A stretch of 64,000 nucleotides of DNA from the NCBI RefSeq assembly GCF_009870125.1, contig NC_046683.1:40005869-40069868 (forward strand), written 5' to 3'. A model generated the notes under the pieces. It did not search any database. It had not been told where the DNA came from and worked only from the letters and a program-made list of their open reading frames with translations. Positions 47,902 through 59,063 of the stretch are shown here, piece by piece. A program made the position numbers and the translations under genes. Every line of letters starts with the position of its first letter. Position 1 is the first letter of the stretch. This DNA comes from Drosophila pseudoobscura (taxonomy: Eukaryota; Arthropoda; Insecta; Diptera; Drosophilidae).

Positions 47902-49302
47902 ATGAAGCTCCGCGTGGTAAGTGCAACGCTTTGATCCTGCATCGCTTTGGCTTCTCCTACAGCTTCTGTTGTGCTCTTGTTGCAGTTCCTCCTTCTCAGC
48001 GCCGCCCTTGCAGCAACCACTGTCCAGGCCGTCGTCCAGCCGGGCAGGAATCAGCAGCTGTTCAACCACAACCGGAACGGATACCGCTACAACGGACCCG
48101 CCCACAAGTACCTGCCCGCCCAGGGGCCGCCCAGCACTGAAGCGGGCATCATCACTGGGCCCTGGCAATCTCATGGATCTCACGGCAATCAAATTCCACA
48201 ATCCCTGGAGCACTCTCATGGGGCCAATCATCAACAGCAGCATGGCTACAACGGTCCCTACAACAACCAGTACTACGGGGGACAGGAGCAGCATCGACAA
48301 GAAGAGCACTCCTGGAAGCAGAAGCAACAGTTTGGACAACAGCAAAATCAACAACAGATAGGTGAGCCCTGGCAGTCATCTCAGGGACTTGGACAGGATC
48401 AAGGCTTCCAGCAGCACCAGGAGCAGCAGTACCACCAGCAGCACCAGCAGTCCCAATCACATCATCACCAAGGCCACCAAGAAGTGGAATACGCTCCCGA
48501 GCAGCAAGGCAGGCCAGGACAACATCATCAACAAGGCCTTCTCCAGCAGGAGCCACATCATCAGAGAGCTGAATCCTGGCAACCATCTCATGAGCAAGGC
48601 TTTCAGCATGAGCAACATCGTGAAGGGCAACATCAGCAGCAGCCACACCATCAGCAGGAGCACCACGATCAACAGGAGCAACAGCAGGGCGTCCATTGGC
48701 AGCCATCCGATTTTGCCCAAAATTCTGATAGATTTCCTTCGGCTCTCGCACATGCCACCAGCCATAAAACTGTTGCTGCTCCTGCCCGCGATATCAAGCT
48801 TGTTCCAGCTTATACTCTTTCTAGTTATTCGGACCAAGATCGCTTCATTGGATTGGATGCTCTCGACACTCGCCTACTGAGCCAATCCCTGCCAGAGGCC
48901 TACCAGCGGGTTCCTTTCAACACTGTCCAGCCCTCCAGCCACCAGCCACTTGGCCAGGTCCAAGGTCAGCGGCATGAGGAGCTGTTGGGGGGCTCTCCCC
49001 AGCAACAGGAAAGCCAGGGCTACGTTCAGATGCAATCGCACTCCTACGAGCTGCCTTCGTCCCATACCATGCAGCGGGAGTGGCCCCAGCAGCAACAGCA
49101 GCCTCATAACTCAGGAAATCGTCAGTACTCGGAAAGTGCCTTTGCTTTCTCCTCCAACCAATCCCCAGGTTCCAGCAGCCACTCGTCTAACCCAGCCGTT
49201 CACCCCTCGAACCCATCCATTCACTCTTCGAATCCGTCCTACTCCTTCCAGAACTCCTTGAGCCATCCCAGCCGCGAGTTCCAGCCGCCCTACTATAGAT
49301 AG
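47902..49302 (+). CDS. Gene H: secreted Gln/His-rich protein with HKYLP motif
   Basis: Exons 47902-47916 (MKLRV) and 47986-49302 encode 443 aa. The 69-nt intron (GTAAGT to TTGTTGCAG) is phase 0 and splits the signal peptide, MKLRVFLLLSAALAATTVQA. The exon-2 frame has no upstream ATG of its own, which supports the splice. Right after the signal comes YNGPAHKYLP (residues 40-49), closely matching gene J. The body is Gln/His-rich with a loosely repeated W-Q-(P/S)-S unit (PWQSHG, PWQSSQG, SWQPSHEQG, HWQPSD). A less biased stretch follows (DIKLVPAYTLSSYSDQDRF), and SNP repeats precede the C-terminal PPYYR. AATAAA is at 49485-49490. It is likely an extracellular structural protein, by composition. 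Confidence 0.85.
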
Positions 49303-49490
49303 TCCTCATCCTTCATCCCCTGACGACTCACTGGGATCCATCGCATGCCATAAGATCCCTAGTCTGAGCATCTTGTTCCATAACTTCCCTGGACTTCTAC
49401 TTCTGCCTTTCTTAGACCTGAAATGCATTTAGTTTGAGCATGAATTTACCTTTTAACTACCTTTTTTTTTGTACTATTTAATTCAATAAA

Positions 49491-51050
49491 TTATGTCATG
49501 AGCAGAATGATGGCGTCACCAAATGGGGGGCTCTGGACCTTGGAGTCTGTTGGCCAAAATGCGAGCATGGCTAATTTGATTACGCGGATTCCCACCGTCA
49601 ATCCGGATTCTGGCAAACTAATTGCCAGAATTTTGTAATTTGCCCACATTAATGCCAGTGCCTGCTGTTTGCGGCAGCTGCTGTGGCGAATTATGTGGCG
49701 ATTAGAGATCCAAATTAGAGAAGATTCGTTTCTCGGGGGCTTCCGCTGTGGTACGTGTGGTAAAAGAGTGTGCAAAGAGGCGGAAAAGTGAAGGTAAAGC
49801 AAACAAAACACCAAGACACCAGACAGACCGGCAGACGCCCACACTGTCCCATAGTTTCGTTGTAGCGTTGCAGCAGAAATCATAACAAAAACAGCAGCAT
49901 ATTTGTGGCACGGCGTCAACTTTCTTTGCAGCTGCAGTAGGAAGCCGCCAAACGCCGGCCGCCAGTAAAGAAAAAATAATGCATTCACAACGCGAAGAGA
50001 CGCTGCTATACCTTTCCAGAGACTTGTCACGCAAAGGGCATGATACATATATGTACATATACGTACTTAGATTAAAAGGCTATTTCATGTGTTTTCCATG
50101 TATAACACAAGCTTCTTTTGGCTGCAAGATGTGGTTCCGAAGGATAACTTTTAAGGGAAGCAATAAAAGGCTAAATCAATCAGAGGCTTCAGATTCACAT
50201 ATGTAGATGCCATGTGTTGTACCCTTTATACTCTTAATGGTCTTTTATCTGTTCAAACATCGGATGACATTGACGATATCTTATAGCAACAACCAAAAAC
50301 AGTGTATCTACAGCTTCGGCGTCCTTCGTTATCTTTTTTACTGCTACTGCTGCTACCTGGTGCTGTTAATCTTTTTGGCACATTATTCGTTATGTTCATG
50401 CTTCGATTTCGATCAAGTCGAGTCATCAAAAATTGAAATGTTGCTGTCCGTGGTGCGAAAGCGGTCGCTGAGGGGCGACAGCGGCACTGGACAGTGGACA
50501 GTGGACTGTCAGTGCCAGTGGAGTGCAATACCGGATGACTTTCTTTTAGGTTGCAACTGCAACTGTTATACGATAAAGGGAAGCACTTCTGCCTGTATTT
50601 GTGATACCATTTTCTATGGCATAGATCCCATCTGCCACACCGGCAGCAACAGAGTCACAACAGTGCCACAGTTGTAGGCCCTCATGTGGAAAATTTGGCA
50701 TTCGAAGGGCAGGGCAAGGCGGTGGATCTCAGTTACATGGATTGTTGATCAAGCCACTCTGAAGGCAACAAATTTGGATGTTGCAACATCATTTGCGCAA
50801 ACTCAAAGAGCCGAAAAATCATTTAACAAGAATTATGTTTCTGCACGATGAGAGAGAGAGAGAGAGAGAGAGCGTCATTAACTGGAAATCGATGGGGGGA
50901 TCGATGCGGGGGAACCTCTGGAAACAGATGAAAAGGGAAAGGGAATGGGAATGGGAATTGGATTCCAAGTTGCGCAACACTGAGGAAGAAGCGGTGCCAG
51001 AAAGATATCACTTTTCAGCGGATCCATGGCTATCGGATAACGGTCATTCC
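49491..51050. other. Intergenic between genes H and I
   Basis: No supported gene. A GA microsatellite lies at 50850-50871. A 185-codon minus frame (49491-50048) and a 156-codon plus frame (50207-50677) are open but lack promoter, splice or homology support. Confidence 0.5.
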
Positions 51051-51055
51051 GCCCA

Positions 51056-51061
51056 TATATA
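51056..51061 (+). promoter_or_regulatory. Possible TATA box of gene I
   Basis: TATATA in CCCATATATATCCCC lies 51 nt before the ATG. It would place a start near 51087, giving a very short leader. Confidence 0.35.
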
Positions 51062-51106
51062 TCCCCTGGATGTCAGGGCCAGGGCCACCATTCGCCCGGG
51101 AGATCG

Positions 51107-51601
51107 ATGGCCAGCATGTCATTGTTATCCCTCATCCTGGCTCTGCTCGGTTGCCTACCTCTCTTGCAGGGGCAGCAGCAGCTGCAGCATGCCGTCTACC
51201 CTGCCTGGCTGTACTCCATGCCCTGGCGTCCGCTGGTGCCGTCCACTCCACAGCAATCCCCACTCTCGCAGTTGAGTCCCGGCTACACGGGTCCTCAGAC
51301 CTTTCCTTCTGTGCAGCGGGAGAGGGAGCGGGAGCAGAGGCAGGAGAAGCTACTGGAGCCTGAACAGGAGCTGAAGCAGGGTCTGTTCACGCCACAAATA
51401 CAGTTCCTGGGCCACACAGGACCGCCTGTTCAGGGAAGGTTCAGCCTGCCCTTCAGGCCCTCTCCCTTTTCGGGCTACACGGATGACGATGACGAGGATC
51501 CGGGAGGAGGATCTCTGGAGGAGCCAGCCAGAGAAATAGAAAGAGTTGGACCATTCGTCTACCTGTCCCCTGGCCGTCTGTACAACATATTTAGATCATA
51601 G
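51107..51601 (+). CDS. Gene I: small secreted Pro/Gln/Glu-rich protein
   Basis: A single exon encodes 164 aa. A strong signal peptide (MASMSLLSLILALLGCLPLLQG) is followed by a mature chain with YPAWLYSMPWRPLVP (31-45). Next come a charged Arg-Glu/Gln segment (71-90), then FTPQIQFLGHTGPP, then an acidic run (DDDDE, 126-130). The chain ends RLYNIFRS. The sequence CTCTCTTGCAG|GGG inside the signal region looks like an acceptor. An upstream exon is therefore conceivable, but the unspliced reading already gives a complete secreted protein. AATAAA is at 51623-51628. It is the shortest member of the block, with no known domain. Confidence 0.7.
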   Translation: MASMSLLSLILALLGCLPLLQGQQQLQHAVYPAWLYSMPWRPLVPSTPQQSPLSQLSPGYTGPQTFPSVQREREREQRQEKLLEPEQELKQGLFTPQIQFLGHTGPPVQGRFSLPFRPSPFSGYTDDDDEDPGGGSLEEPAREIERVGPFVYLSPGRLYNIFRS

Positions 51602-51639
51602 AGTTCCCCATCATTAATCACGAATAAAGAAGTAGAAGC

Positions 51640-53930
51640 CACCCAAAAGCCACTGTTAGACAATCGATTCGAAAGGTCTTCCCACACAATCCAATCTCTG
51701 GCCATGTAATCTCTGGCGATGACTCGCCCACCGAAGGGGCGATGGGGAGATGGCAGGGTGAAGATGGAGAGGCGTCTGGTGGCCGACTTTTACCATGGGC
51801 GGATCTGGTCGGATCTCTGGCAATTTGTTGCCGCTTTCAAATGCCTCAATTACGACGACGACGAGGGCCCAGACGCACAAGACGCACAAGTCGCAAATCG
51901 GCGAAATTATATCTCGATCGACATGGCGGCAGGTGTGACCTTGGTGGTGCGATTGCGCAACGCGCAACAGAAGTGGTAACCCAACTGGTGGTGGGGCGGA
52001 TGGGGCAGAGACGGAGACAGTGGCAAGGGCAGCGGGTGCCAGGCAATTACATCAACTAAAAGCGCCGCGCAGTGGCACACGACCCGCCACGATGAAACGA
52101 AAGAAACGGCACACAAAAAGAGACAAAAGCGCCGCCTAAGAGGCAGAGAAGCTACCAGAAGAATCACACAAAAACCATAGGAGAAATACTTAAGTCTGCT
52201 AGAGATCGAGGTGGTGAATACTCTTTGGATCTCTTTGGGTCTATTTAAGGCACATTTACATTTCGTACGTTGATCCAAGCAAGTTTTTCCGTATAAAGAT
52301 ATTAAATATAGCTTTTCTGATCTGAGTTAAATAATATTTTAAAGAAGCGGGAACGCTGTAAGCCGCGGCAAGGGCCGCCGCTCCCCTCCGCCAGTGGGCG
52401 CACACCGCACGATGAAGAGTGTGTGAGAAAGAGAGACGGTGAATGAATAGGCGCGTTAAAGGAGGTTGTGTAGCCACAGAAATGTAATTTCTCATATCTT
52501 CAATAATTTTTATCTAAGGACCGTTTAATGATGCTCCCAGATTCAGTGATGAGCGCCACTGAATTCGTAGAGGAACAAATATGCATCCGGTATAGTGGTT
52601 CCGTTCTCGGGAGGACTTCTACAAGTACGAAGCAAAGGGCATTTGTAACCTCGTACACGAGGTTCGACCTGGGCAGAGCGAATATGCTCTTTCAGCATGG
52701 GGGATATATGTAAGGTATAGGGCAGCCAATCAATGTGGACACTGGAGTGTGCCACACGGAAGAGTGGTGCCAGAAGCGGGATCGGAGTTTCAGATGGATA
52801 AGGAAGTGCCTCATAAGAGCTTAAGAGATATGTATGTACATTCTCTGATCAGTTTGTTTTGTTTATCATTGATATGATTAATTTATCAAATTCATTCAAA
52901 ATGTTTTGGTATTCAAAGATACATATGTATGTACATATGTCTGTACAATAAAGATTTTTAAGAGATTTAAATTAATAAGATCTATAACTTCCTTCCGATA
53001 GAGGCGTAATCGCAAAGATCCCCTTCCGTTCCGCATACTGTACATCGTATTGCAAAATCGAATACAAATCTCTTTTAAAATTTGCTTCGCTGAAAACACC
53101 AACAATTACAACGGGAGACAAGAGTGGAGAGATAAGAGAGAAGAGTGGATTACGGAGCGTGGATTGAGAAGAGGGAGTGTGGAGAGAAGAGAGTGGCGTT
53201 GTGCGGCACAGGTAGTACGAGTAACTGTAAATTAAATGCAATTTGCGCATAAGCCGAGCTGCCTTTCTGGCAAGGGTGTGACAGCTGTGGGAGAGGAGGG
53301 ACCAGAGCGGCTCACTGGGAACTTGGGAAAACACACACCTTGCCCGTGCAGGGAGGGGTGCAGTGGGGTATAGGGGAGCGAGCCAAAGGGCAGCCCGTGA
53401 CATGTGATATGAAAAAGTGTCACTTGAACTTGAGTGGCGCTGTCGGGTCTCCGCCAATCCACACAGTGGTACAAATCACTGAAAATAGTGGAACACATAT
53501 TTCAAGAGGATAAGCGAAAATGAGTAGTGTAGTACACCCATAGAACAGCAACAGCACCCCCACTACATCTTCCTACTACAGTAAGCCCTCATTATGAATA
53601 CTATAAGACATTCAAATCAATATCTATCCCACAGTGCGTGCGTCGAGAGTGAGAGTAGATGTGCCCCTCCGGTCCGCCCTCTGCCAGCGGCTGACACAAA
53701 GCAGAGCGCAGAAGAAACCAAAGCCGAATTCGAAACCGAAAACATACATATGTACGTCTGCGTCTGCGTATGCAAAGCAGTCGCAGCCGACAAAGAGTGC
53801 GAATGAGAGGAGAGAAGAAACTGTTTTCGCATCGCTGCGCGTCGGCGCAGTTGGCGTCGCAGTTGGCGCTGAGCCGCTGTCCAAGTTAGAGTCGTGGCTG
53901 TGGCTGGGGCTTTGGCAGCGGCCGAGGCAG
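51640..53930. other. Intergenic between genes I and J
   Basis: No supported gene. Overlapping frames of 60-161 codons on both strands arise from GAGAGA-rich sequence near 53120-53210 and other biased stretches. TATGTACATA-type repeats lie at about 52920-52945. Confidence 0.5.
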
Positions 53931-53936
53931 AGCGCG

Positions 53937-53943
53937 TATAAAA
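53937..53943 (+). promoter_or_regulatory. TATA box of gene J
   Basis: TATAAAAG in GCGCGTATAAAAGGG, with a start expected near 53967 and the ATG at 54111. Confidence 0.8.
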
Positions 53944-54110
53944 GGGTTGGCCGTCGCAGAGGTCGTCAACATTGCGCTAGCTACTGCTGCGCGCGACACT
54001 TGTGGAATACGCGAGAAAGAGATAGATAGCCAAGTCAAGCCAATCCAAGGATAACTGTTAATTTTTTTTGCAATTTATTTGCTGCTGTTTTTTGTATTGT
54101 GCCCGTGAGA

Positions 54111-55682
54111 ATGCAGTTTGGAAGAATCCCGTTAGCTGTGGCTCTGTTCAGCTGCTGCTGCGCATTGCTCGTCAATGCCGACGTCCCCACCGATGCCATC
54201 GCTAAGCAGGCCTCCGCCCCATCCGCCACGCCTACCAAACTGAAGCGAGATGCCGGCTTAAGCTTCGGCAGTGGCCTCTACCACGGCCCCTCGCACAAGT
54301 ACCTGCCTCCCGGTCCATCCCACTCCTCCTCCTACGACTCGGGCTTCGGGTACGCTTCGACTCTGCACGGAAATGGGCTTTCGTCCAACAGCGGCTACGA
54401 CTTCGGGCATGCGGATACCACTCTGGAGAGCTACGGAGGACACCATTATGGAGGACACTCCTCCCATGGAAGGCCGCACTACATCAGCAGCAGCAGCGGC
54501 AGTGGACACCACCATCAGGGGCCCAAGGTAGAGACTTACATTGTACAGACGAGCGGTGGATCTGCATCCGGACATGGCCATAGCTACCACGGACACGGCC
54601 CAAGTCACGGTCACGGCTACGGATACAGTCATGGATACGGACAGGGGCACGGGTCTGGATCAGGATCTGGCTCCGGCTCCGGCCTGGGCTACAAGTACTC
54701 CTCCCACGGATCCACTGGTGGAGGCGTTGGAGGAGGCTACCTGAATCTTCTGGGAGGCCACAAGCCCAGCAGCACCTATCTGGTAGCCGGTCCAGAGTAC
54801 TCTCACAGCAGTCATCACGGAGGATCAGGAGCAGGAGCCCGTCCAAGCTATGCCATCTCCTCCCAGCACTCTTCGGCTGGTCACGGCTTCAGTCACGGAT
54901 TCGGTCATGGACTGAGCCATGGACCAAGCCACGGGCATTCTCTGGAGCACGTATCCAACCACGGGCACGCTCTGGAGCACGCCTTGGAGCAGGGTCTGAG
55001 CCACGCCCTGAGCCTTAGCCATGGAGGAGCGCAGCTTGGTGGCTATCCCCATCACGCCCCATCAGCCCATCCCGCACTGGAGCATCATCTGGGCGGAGAG
55101 GAGACCTCCGGCTACAGCTACGATGCGCCCAGCATTGGCTTTGGCAAATCCCCGCCTCTGAGCAGCTACGGAGTTCCGCTGCTGCCCGGCTATGAGCATC
55201 AGCAACACCCACAGCACCCGCTGCCCGATCAAGTGCAGGTCCAGGTGCTAGAAGAGCAGGAGCACAAGGCAGAGCAGGCAGCGGAGGAGCATCAGACGCC
55301 CGTTTATGCTTTGGGCCACAAGGGTCTGGGCCACTTTAGCTACACAGCCAACAAGCCACAGGCCCTGCACACCGATGTCCTGTCCAACAGCGGTGGCCAC
55401 CATCATTCCAATGATATTTCCTTGAACGAGCTGTCCAAGGCGCCCTTCAAGCCAAGCGCCTTCCTGGGGGCTAAGCACGAGCCCAGCTCCGGGTCTGGCT
55501 ATGACTATGCCACGCCCAGCAATCAGTATCTGCAGCCCCCAAGCTCGTCAGGATACGACTACCAGGCCCCCCCGCCCCAGGTGCTGTACGGTGCACCAGG
55601 GCACTCGGGGGACTCGGCCACGCCCATATTCGAGCCAGAGGCCACCTACCTGCCGCCCGTGCCCACCCACGGATATCATTAA
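54111..55682 (+). CDS. Gene J: secreted Gly/His/Ser-rich protein with HKYLPP motif
   Basis: A single exon encodes 523 aa. The ATG at 54111 gives the signal peptide MQFGRIPLAVALFSCCCALLVNA; the frame is open further upstream but without ATG. A furin-like KLKR (residues 43-46) may release a short propeptide. Next is YHGPSHKYLPP (57-67), shared with gene H. The body is dominated by Gly-His-Ser repeats (SHGHG, GHGSGSGSG, SHGFGHG). A more defined stretch, KVETYIVQTSGG, lies at about residue 144, and a less biased C-terminal third has YGVPLLPGYE. YLP-type endings follow (NQYLQPP, ATYLPPVP), and the protein ends HGYH. AATAAA is at 55748-55753. The composition resembles cuticle, silk-like or eggshell matrix proteins; the exact tissue cannot be read from sequence. 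Confidence 0.85.
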   Translation: MQFGRIPLAVALFSCCCALLVNADVPTDAIAKQASAPSATPTKLKRDAGLSFGSGLYHGPSHKYLPPGPSHSSSYDSGFGYASTLHGNGLSSNSGYDFGHADTTLESYGGHHYGGHSSHGRPHYISSSSGSGHHHQGPKVETYIVQTSGGSASGHGHSYHGHGPSHGHGYGYSHGYGQGHGSGSGSGSGSGLGYKYSSHGSTGGGVGGGYLNLLGGHKPSSTYLVAGPEYSHSSHHGGSGAGARPSYAISSQHSSAGHGFSHGFGHGLSHGPSHGHSLEHVSNHGHALEHALEQGLSHALSLSHGGAQLGGYPHHAPSAHPALEHHLGGEETSGYSYDAPSIGFGKSPPLSSYGVPLLPGYEHQQHPQHPLPDQVQVQVLEEQEHKAEQAAEEHQTPVYALGHKGLGHFSYTANKPQALHTDVLSNSGGHHHSNDISLNELSKAPFKPSAFLGAKHEPSSGSGYDYATPSNQYLQPPSSSGYDYQAPPPQVLYGAPGHSGDSATPIFEPEATYLPPVPTHGYH

Positions 55683-56928
55683 ATTATTAAACTACTTTTA
55701 AGAGCTTTAAGCGCAACAATCTATTGTAATTTTTTTTATATCGAAATAATAAAAAAACGAAATGGAAAACGTAAATGCTGCCACGCCCCCTTCCACTCTC
55801 TCTTGGATGAGAAGTGGAAGTGCCCTTTCAGGACGGCAGCTGGAAAGCTGGACAGATTCCAGATGCTTAAAATGCAGGGCACATCCAACGGTTCACGATT
55901 TCTCGTAGCTCGTTTTCTGATTACGGATTTCGCTTGCTCGAAATTTTTTGAATTGTGATTTGAATTGATGCGAGAAACTATATCAAGAAAAAAAGCAATA
56001 ATAAAAAACTATAGAGAGAAAGGAAAGAAAGGAGAGGACAGGAGAGGAGAGCAGACAGCATAGTGGTGTTTTGTGGGAGTGGAGTGCCATGGCTCTGCAA
56101 CGCCTGTGGCATGGCCAATTAGCTTTGAAGACAACGATCCCAGCGATTGCTTGTGGAACTTCTGCTGGTGTTGCATTTACCAACCAGCAGAAGAGAAATT
56201 GAGTGGTTTGATACCCCTAAAAAGGGATCCTTCACACAGTTCGAGGGATCTACTAATCTAATCTGCAAAGAAATCGAGATAATACTTCTGAGAATTGACT
56301 TCTATTCAATTAAAAGATGAGACAGAAGACGAAATCTTTCCCCACGATTCCAAATGATGAACCTTATATCATCAACATAGAGAGAAGAGAAGACCTCCAT
56401 AAGATTATGATTTCATATATTCGTTTAAACGAATAAAGCAAAAATTAGGAACATGATCCAAAGAAGATGAAAGTTTTACCCCCAAAAACTGACCTAATCT
56501 AAATTCCAAGCGATATATCCACATACCATTCGTAGTCTGAGAGTTTTCTTGGTGAATTTGGATTCATTAATCAGTATGCCAGACCATACTCTCCCTCCGG
56601 AATACTTCGATTAGTGTGTCAGCAAAAGGGAGAGAACATTCATGGGTCTACTTAAAGATTATCCACTAGTTAGATACTCCAAGTGCAGATCTTTCCACAG
56701 AGATTTCTCATTCCACTGTAATCCTCTCTCCACTGGTTGTCTCTGATCATGATGGATGGTCAAAACGCACTTAATCATCCTCTCTCTTGCCGCCAAACTC
56801 TGTTGCATAATTCGGCCAACCAGTTGTGGCATTTGATCCTTATGGCATTATCGCTGACCCAGTTCAGAGTCGGAGCTGGAGTTCGGAAAGTGAAAGGATG
56901 ACAGCTGGAATGATGGACATGTTGGGAA

Positions 56929-57000
56929 TGATGGGCATGTGCCTGTGCATGTGCATGGGCATGGGCATGGGTATGGGTATGGGCATGGGCATAGGCATAG
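56929..57000. repeat. GGGCAT hexanucleotide array
   Basis: About ten imperfect GGGCAT/GGGTAT/TGTGCAT units. They read as Met-Gly on one strand and Pro-Met/His on the other, which explains local spurious frames. Confidence 0.85.
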
Positions 57001-57549
57001 GGCCCCCACTGCGCTGGTCTTGAGATGAACTTGAGGCTTGGGATAGAGTCATGATTCTGTCTGTCTGGTGGGCTTTTTCTGCTATCGGGATGGGGGGGGT
57101 GGGGGGTTCTCCCACGTTCATTAGCATAATTGAGCCGCCACATCCGGCCAGATCCGGAAGCGGCCAGAATTCGCTCACTGAGACGTGACTTGGACTGTGA
57201 CTGTGACTTAAACCAAATGCTCAAGATCTCATAGAGATTTCGTCAGGGTCAAAGCTGCGTGAAAGTTACGCAACTCTGAACTCCAGCCCTCTGCCCCTCT
57301 TTCCCACTATGTATTTCTCTTTTGTCATTCTCGTTTTTCTTTCATTGGAATCTTTTCTGTGTTTTCTATATGTTTATGTGTCGACAAATTCATTCAAGCA
57401 CAAAACAAAAGAAAGGTAAAAGGGCAGGGAGGGAGATCTCTGGCACAATAAATTAGATAAGTTTTTGAAGACCCTCCCTCCCTCCGCTGGGGATGGCTGT
57501 GACAGGTGCAGAGAGAGATGGAGCGTGCTTTATGGCTCTGCTCATTAGC

Positions 57550-57580
57550 TATCGATAACTGATCGATATCTCCATCGATC
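57550..57580. promoter_or_regulatory. TATCGATA/ATCGAT cluster
   Basis: TATCGATA (57550-57557), ATCGATAT and ATCGATCA in 30 nt, similar to clusters at 35.45 and 47.25 kb. Candidate DREF/BEAF-32 site. Confidence 0.4.
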
Positions 57581-59063
57581 AATGTAGATTGCTGCTGGCC
57601 AAATTATGTGCGAACTTTGGACAAAAGTTCACCAGAGTTGGATGCCAAGAGGGGGGTCTTACACATTGGCAGAAAAAAAAGTAGATTGACTTATCGAAGG
57701 CTTCAATACCCTTGCTAATCGATAAAGGGATCTAAAGTGATCAAATTAGTCCATTACGGAGAATACCAATTTCCAAAGCCATTAAATATAATTTAAAACC
57801 TTTCTAACTGGATGAATCTACATACATATATACATACGTATGTATGTACATACATATATGGGAAATCAAGCAGAAACCATATCATACCACGTACGGAGCA
57901 GTAAATATCAGAATTTTGGAATATATAACATATTTTTAAATGCATACGAAAGCCATGTGTTCCCAAACATGTGTGGAAAATAATAATACCATCTGACAAA
58001 GTGTATTAAAAAGCGTTAAATATTATACCATTTCATCGTTATTGTTGTTCCGCCATGCCATGGGTTTTATTATTGCTTTTGTTATTTATGACTTTTACGC
58101 CTGATTTTTGTTAATTTTTACCCACACTTCACACTCCACACTCCATAAGGTAGGGATCGGGAACTGGCAGAAATAAAATGAAATGGCTGTGAGGTTGTGG
58201 CAGGTTGAGGTTTCTTCGGTATCGGTATTAAAGTGCAGCAGCAGCGGACGACAACGACCATTCACTTTTCATTTCATATCGTTCATGTTGTTATTTCGAA
58301 TGTGGTAACATTTTATGTTGTTGAATCATTTCTTGCTTTTTCTCTTTTCCACCATTTCTTCTTGTGGGCAAGTACCACAACGGATGGAAGAGATCACCAG
58401 AGGGATCAGCAAAGTTCAAATATAGCCAGGAAGAGAAAGAGGATCTCTATATCCACTAGAGAGAGAAAAGAAGGAACAACAACAAGGTGTTCAACTCAAG
58501 GAATTTTCCATCGGAAAATCGCCTATTATACTTTAGGACTATCAGAAGCATCTCCAGGATATAATATACTCCAATGATCTGGGAATTCAGTTCAAGACAG
58601 GGCTCAGTATATTTATAACACCAGGGAGCAAAATGTATAATCTTTTGGTGCAGATAAAAACTAAAAAGTCTTTCCTTCTGCTCAGCTATAGCCAATGATT
58701 TCTGAATATTGTTTACAGGAATTTTACAGTTTTTTTTTTCAGATACACCTTTGTAACCTTTTTGATTCGCAATCCAAAATTATTTTAGAGGCTATTGATT
58801 TGTTCACATCAACACTTCATCGTTCCTATGGCAGTTAAATATATTACTATATTGATTCTATCTCGACTATTCCGTATGCATGAAACTCTTAATTCTGTTC
58901 TTCCAGCAAGCACTTTCACAGACAACTCATGACGCAAAAATTCTATGGGGCTGTTCTCCGTTCCTCACTCAATGCATGGATCACAATTTCAGAGGTGGTG
59001 AAATGTATACAAACATATACAAAATCGAAAATCAGTAGTAAAGGGCGGTGACGGCTTACTTGT

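Larger units (their letters stand above)
55760..59060. other. Intergenic region right of gene J
   Basis: No supported gene. It contains the GGGCAT array (56929-57000), a TATCGATA cluster (57550-57580) and a TACATA/TATGTA palindromic repeat at 57820-57860. It becomes AT-rich toward the transposon-filled right end. Confidence 0.5.

Noticed and set aside
49491-50048. 185-codon minus-strand frame
   Set aside because: Begins at an ATG but overlaps another frame, contains intergenic-looking repeats, and has no promoter or family.
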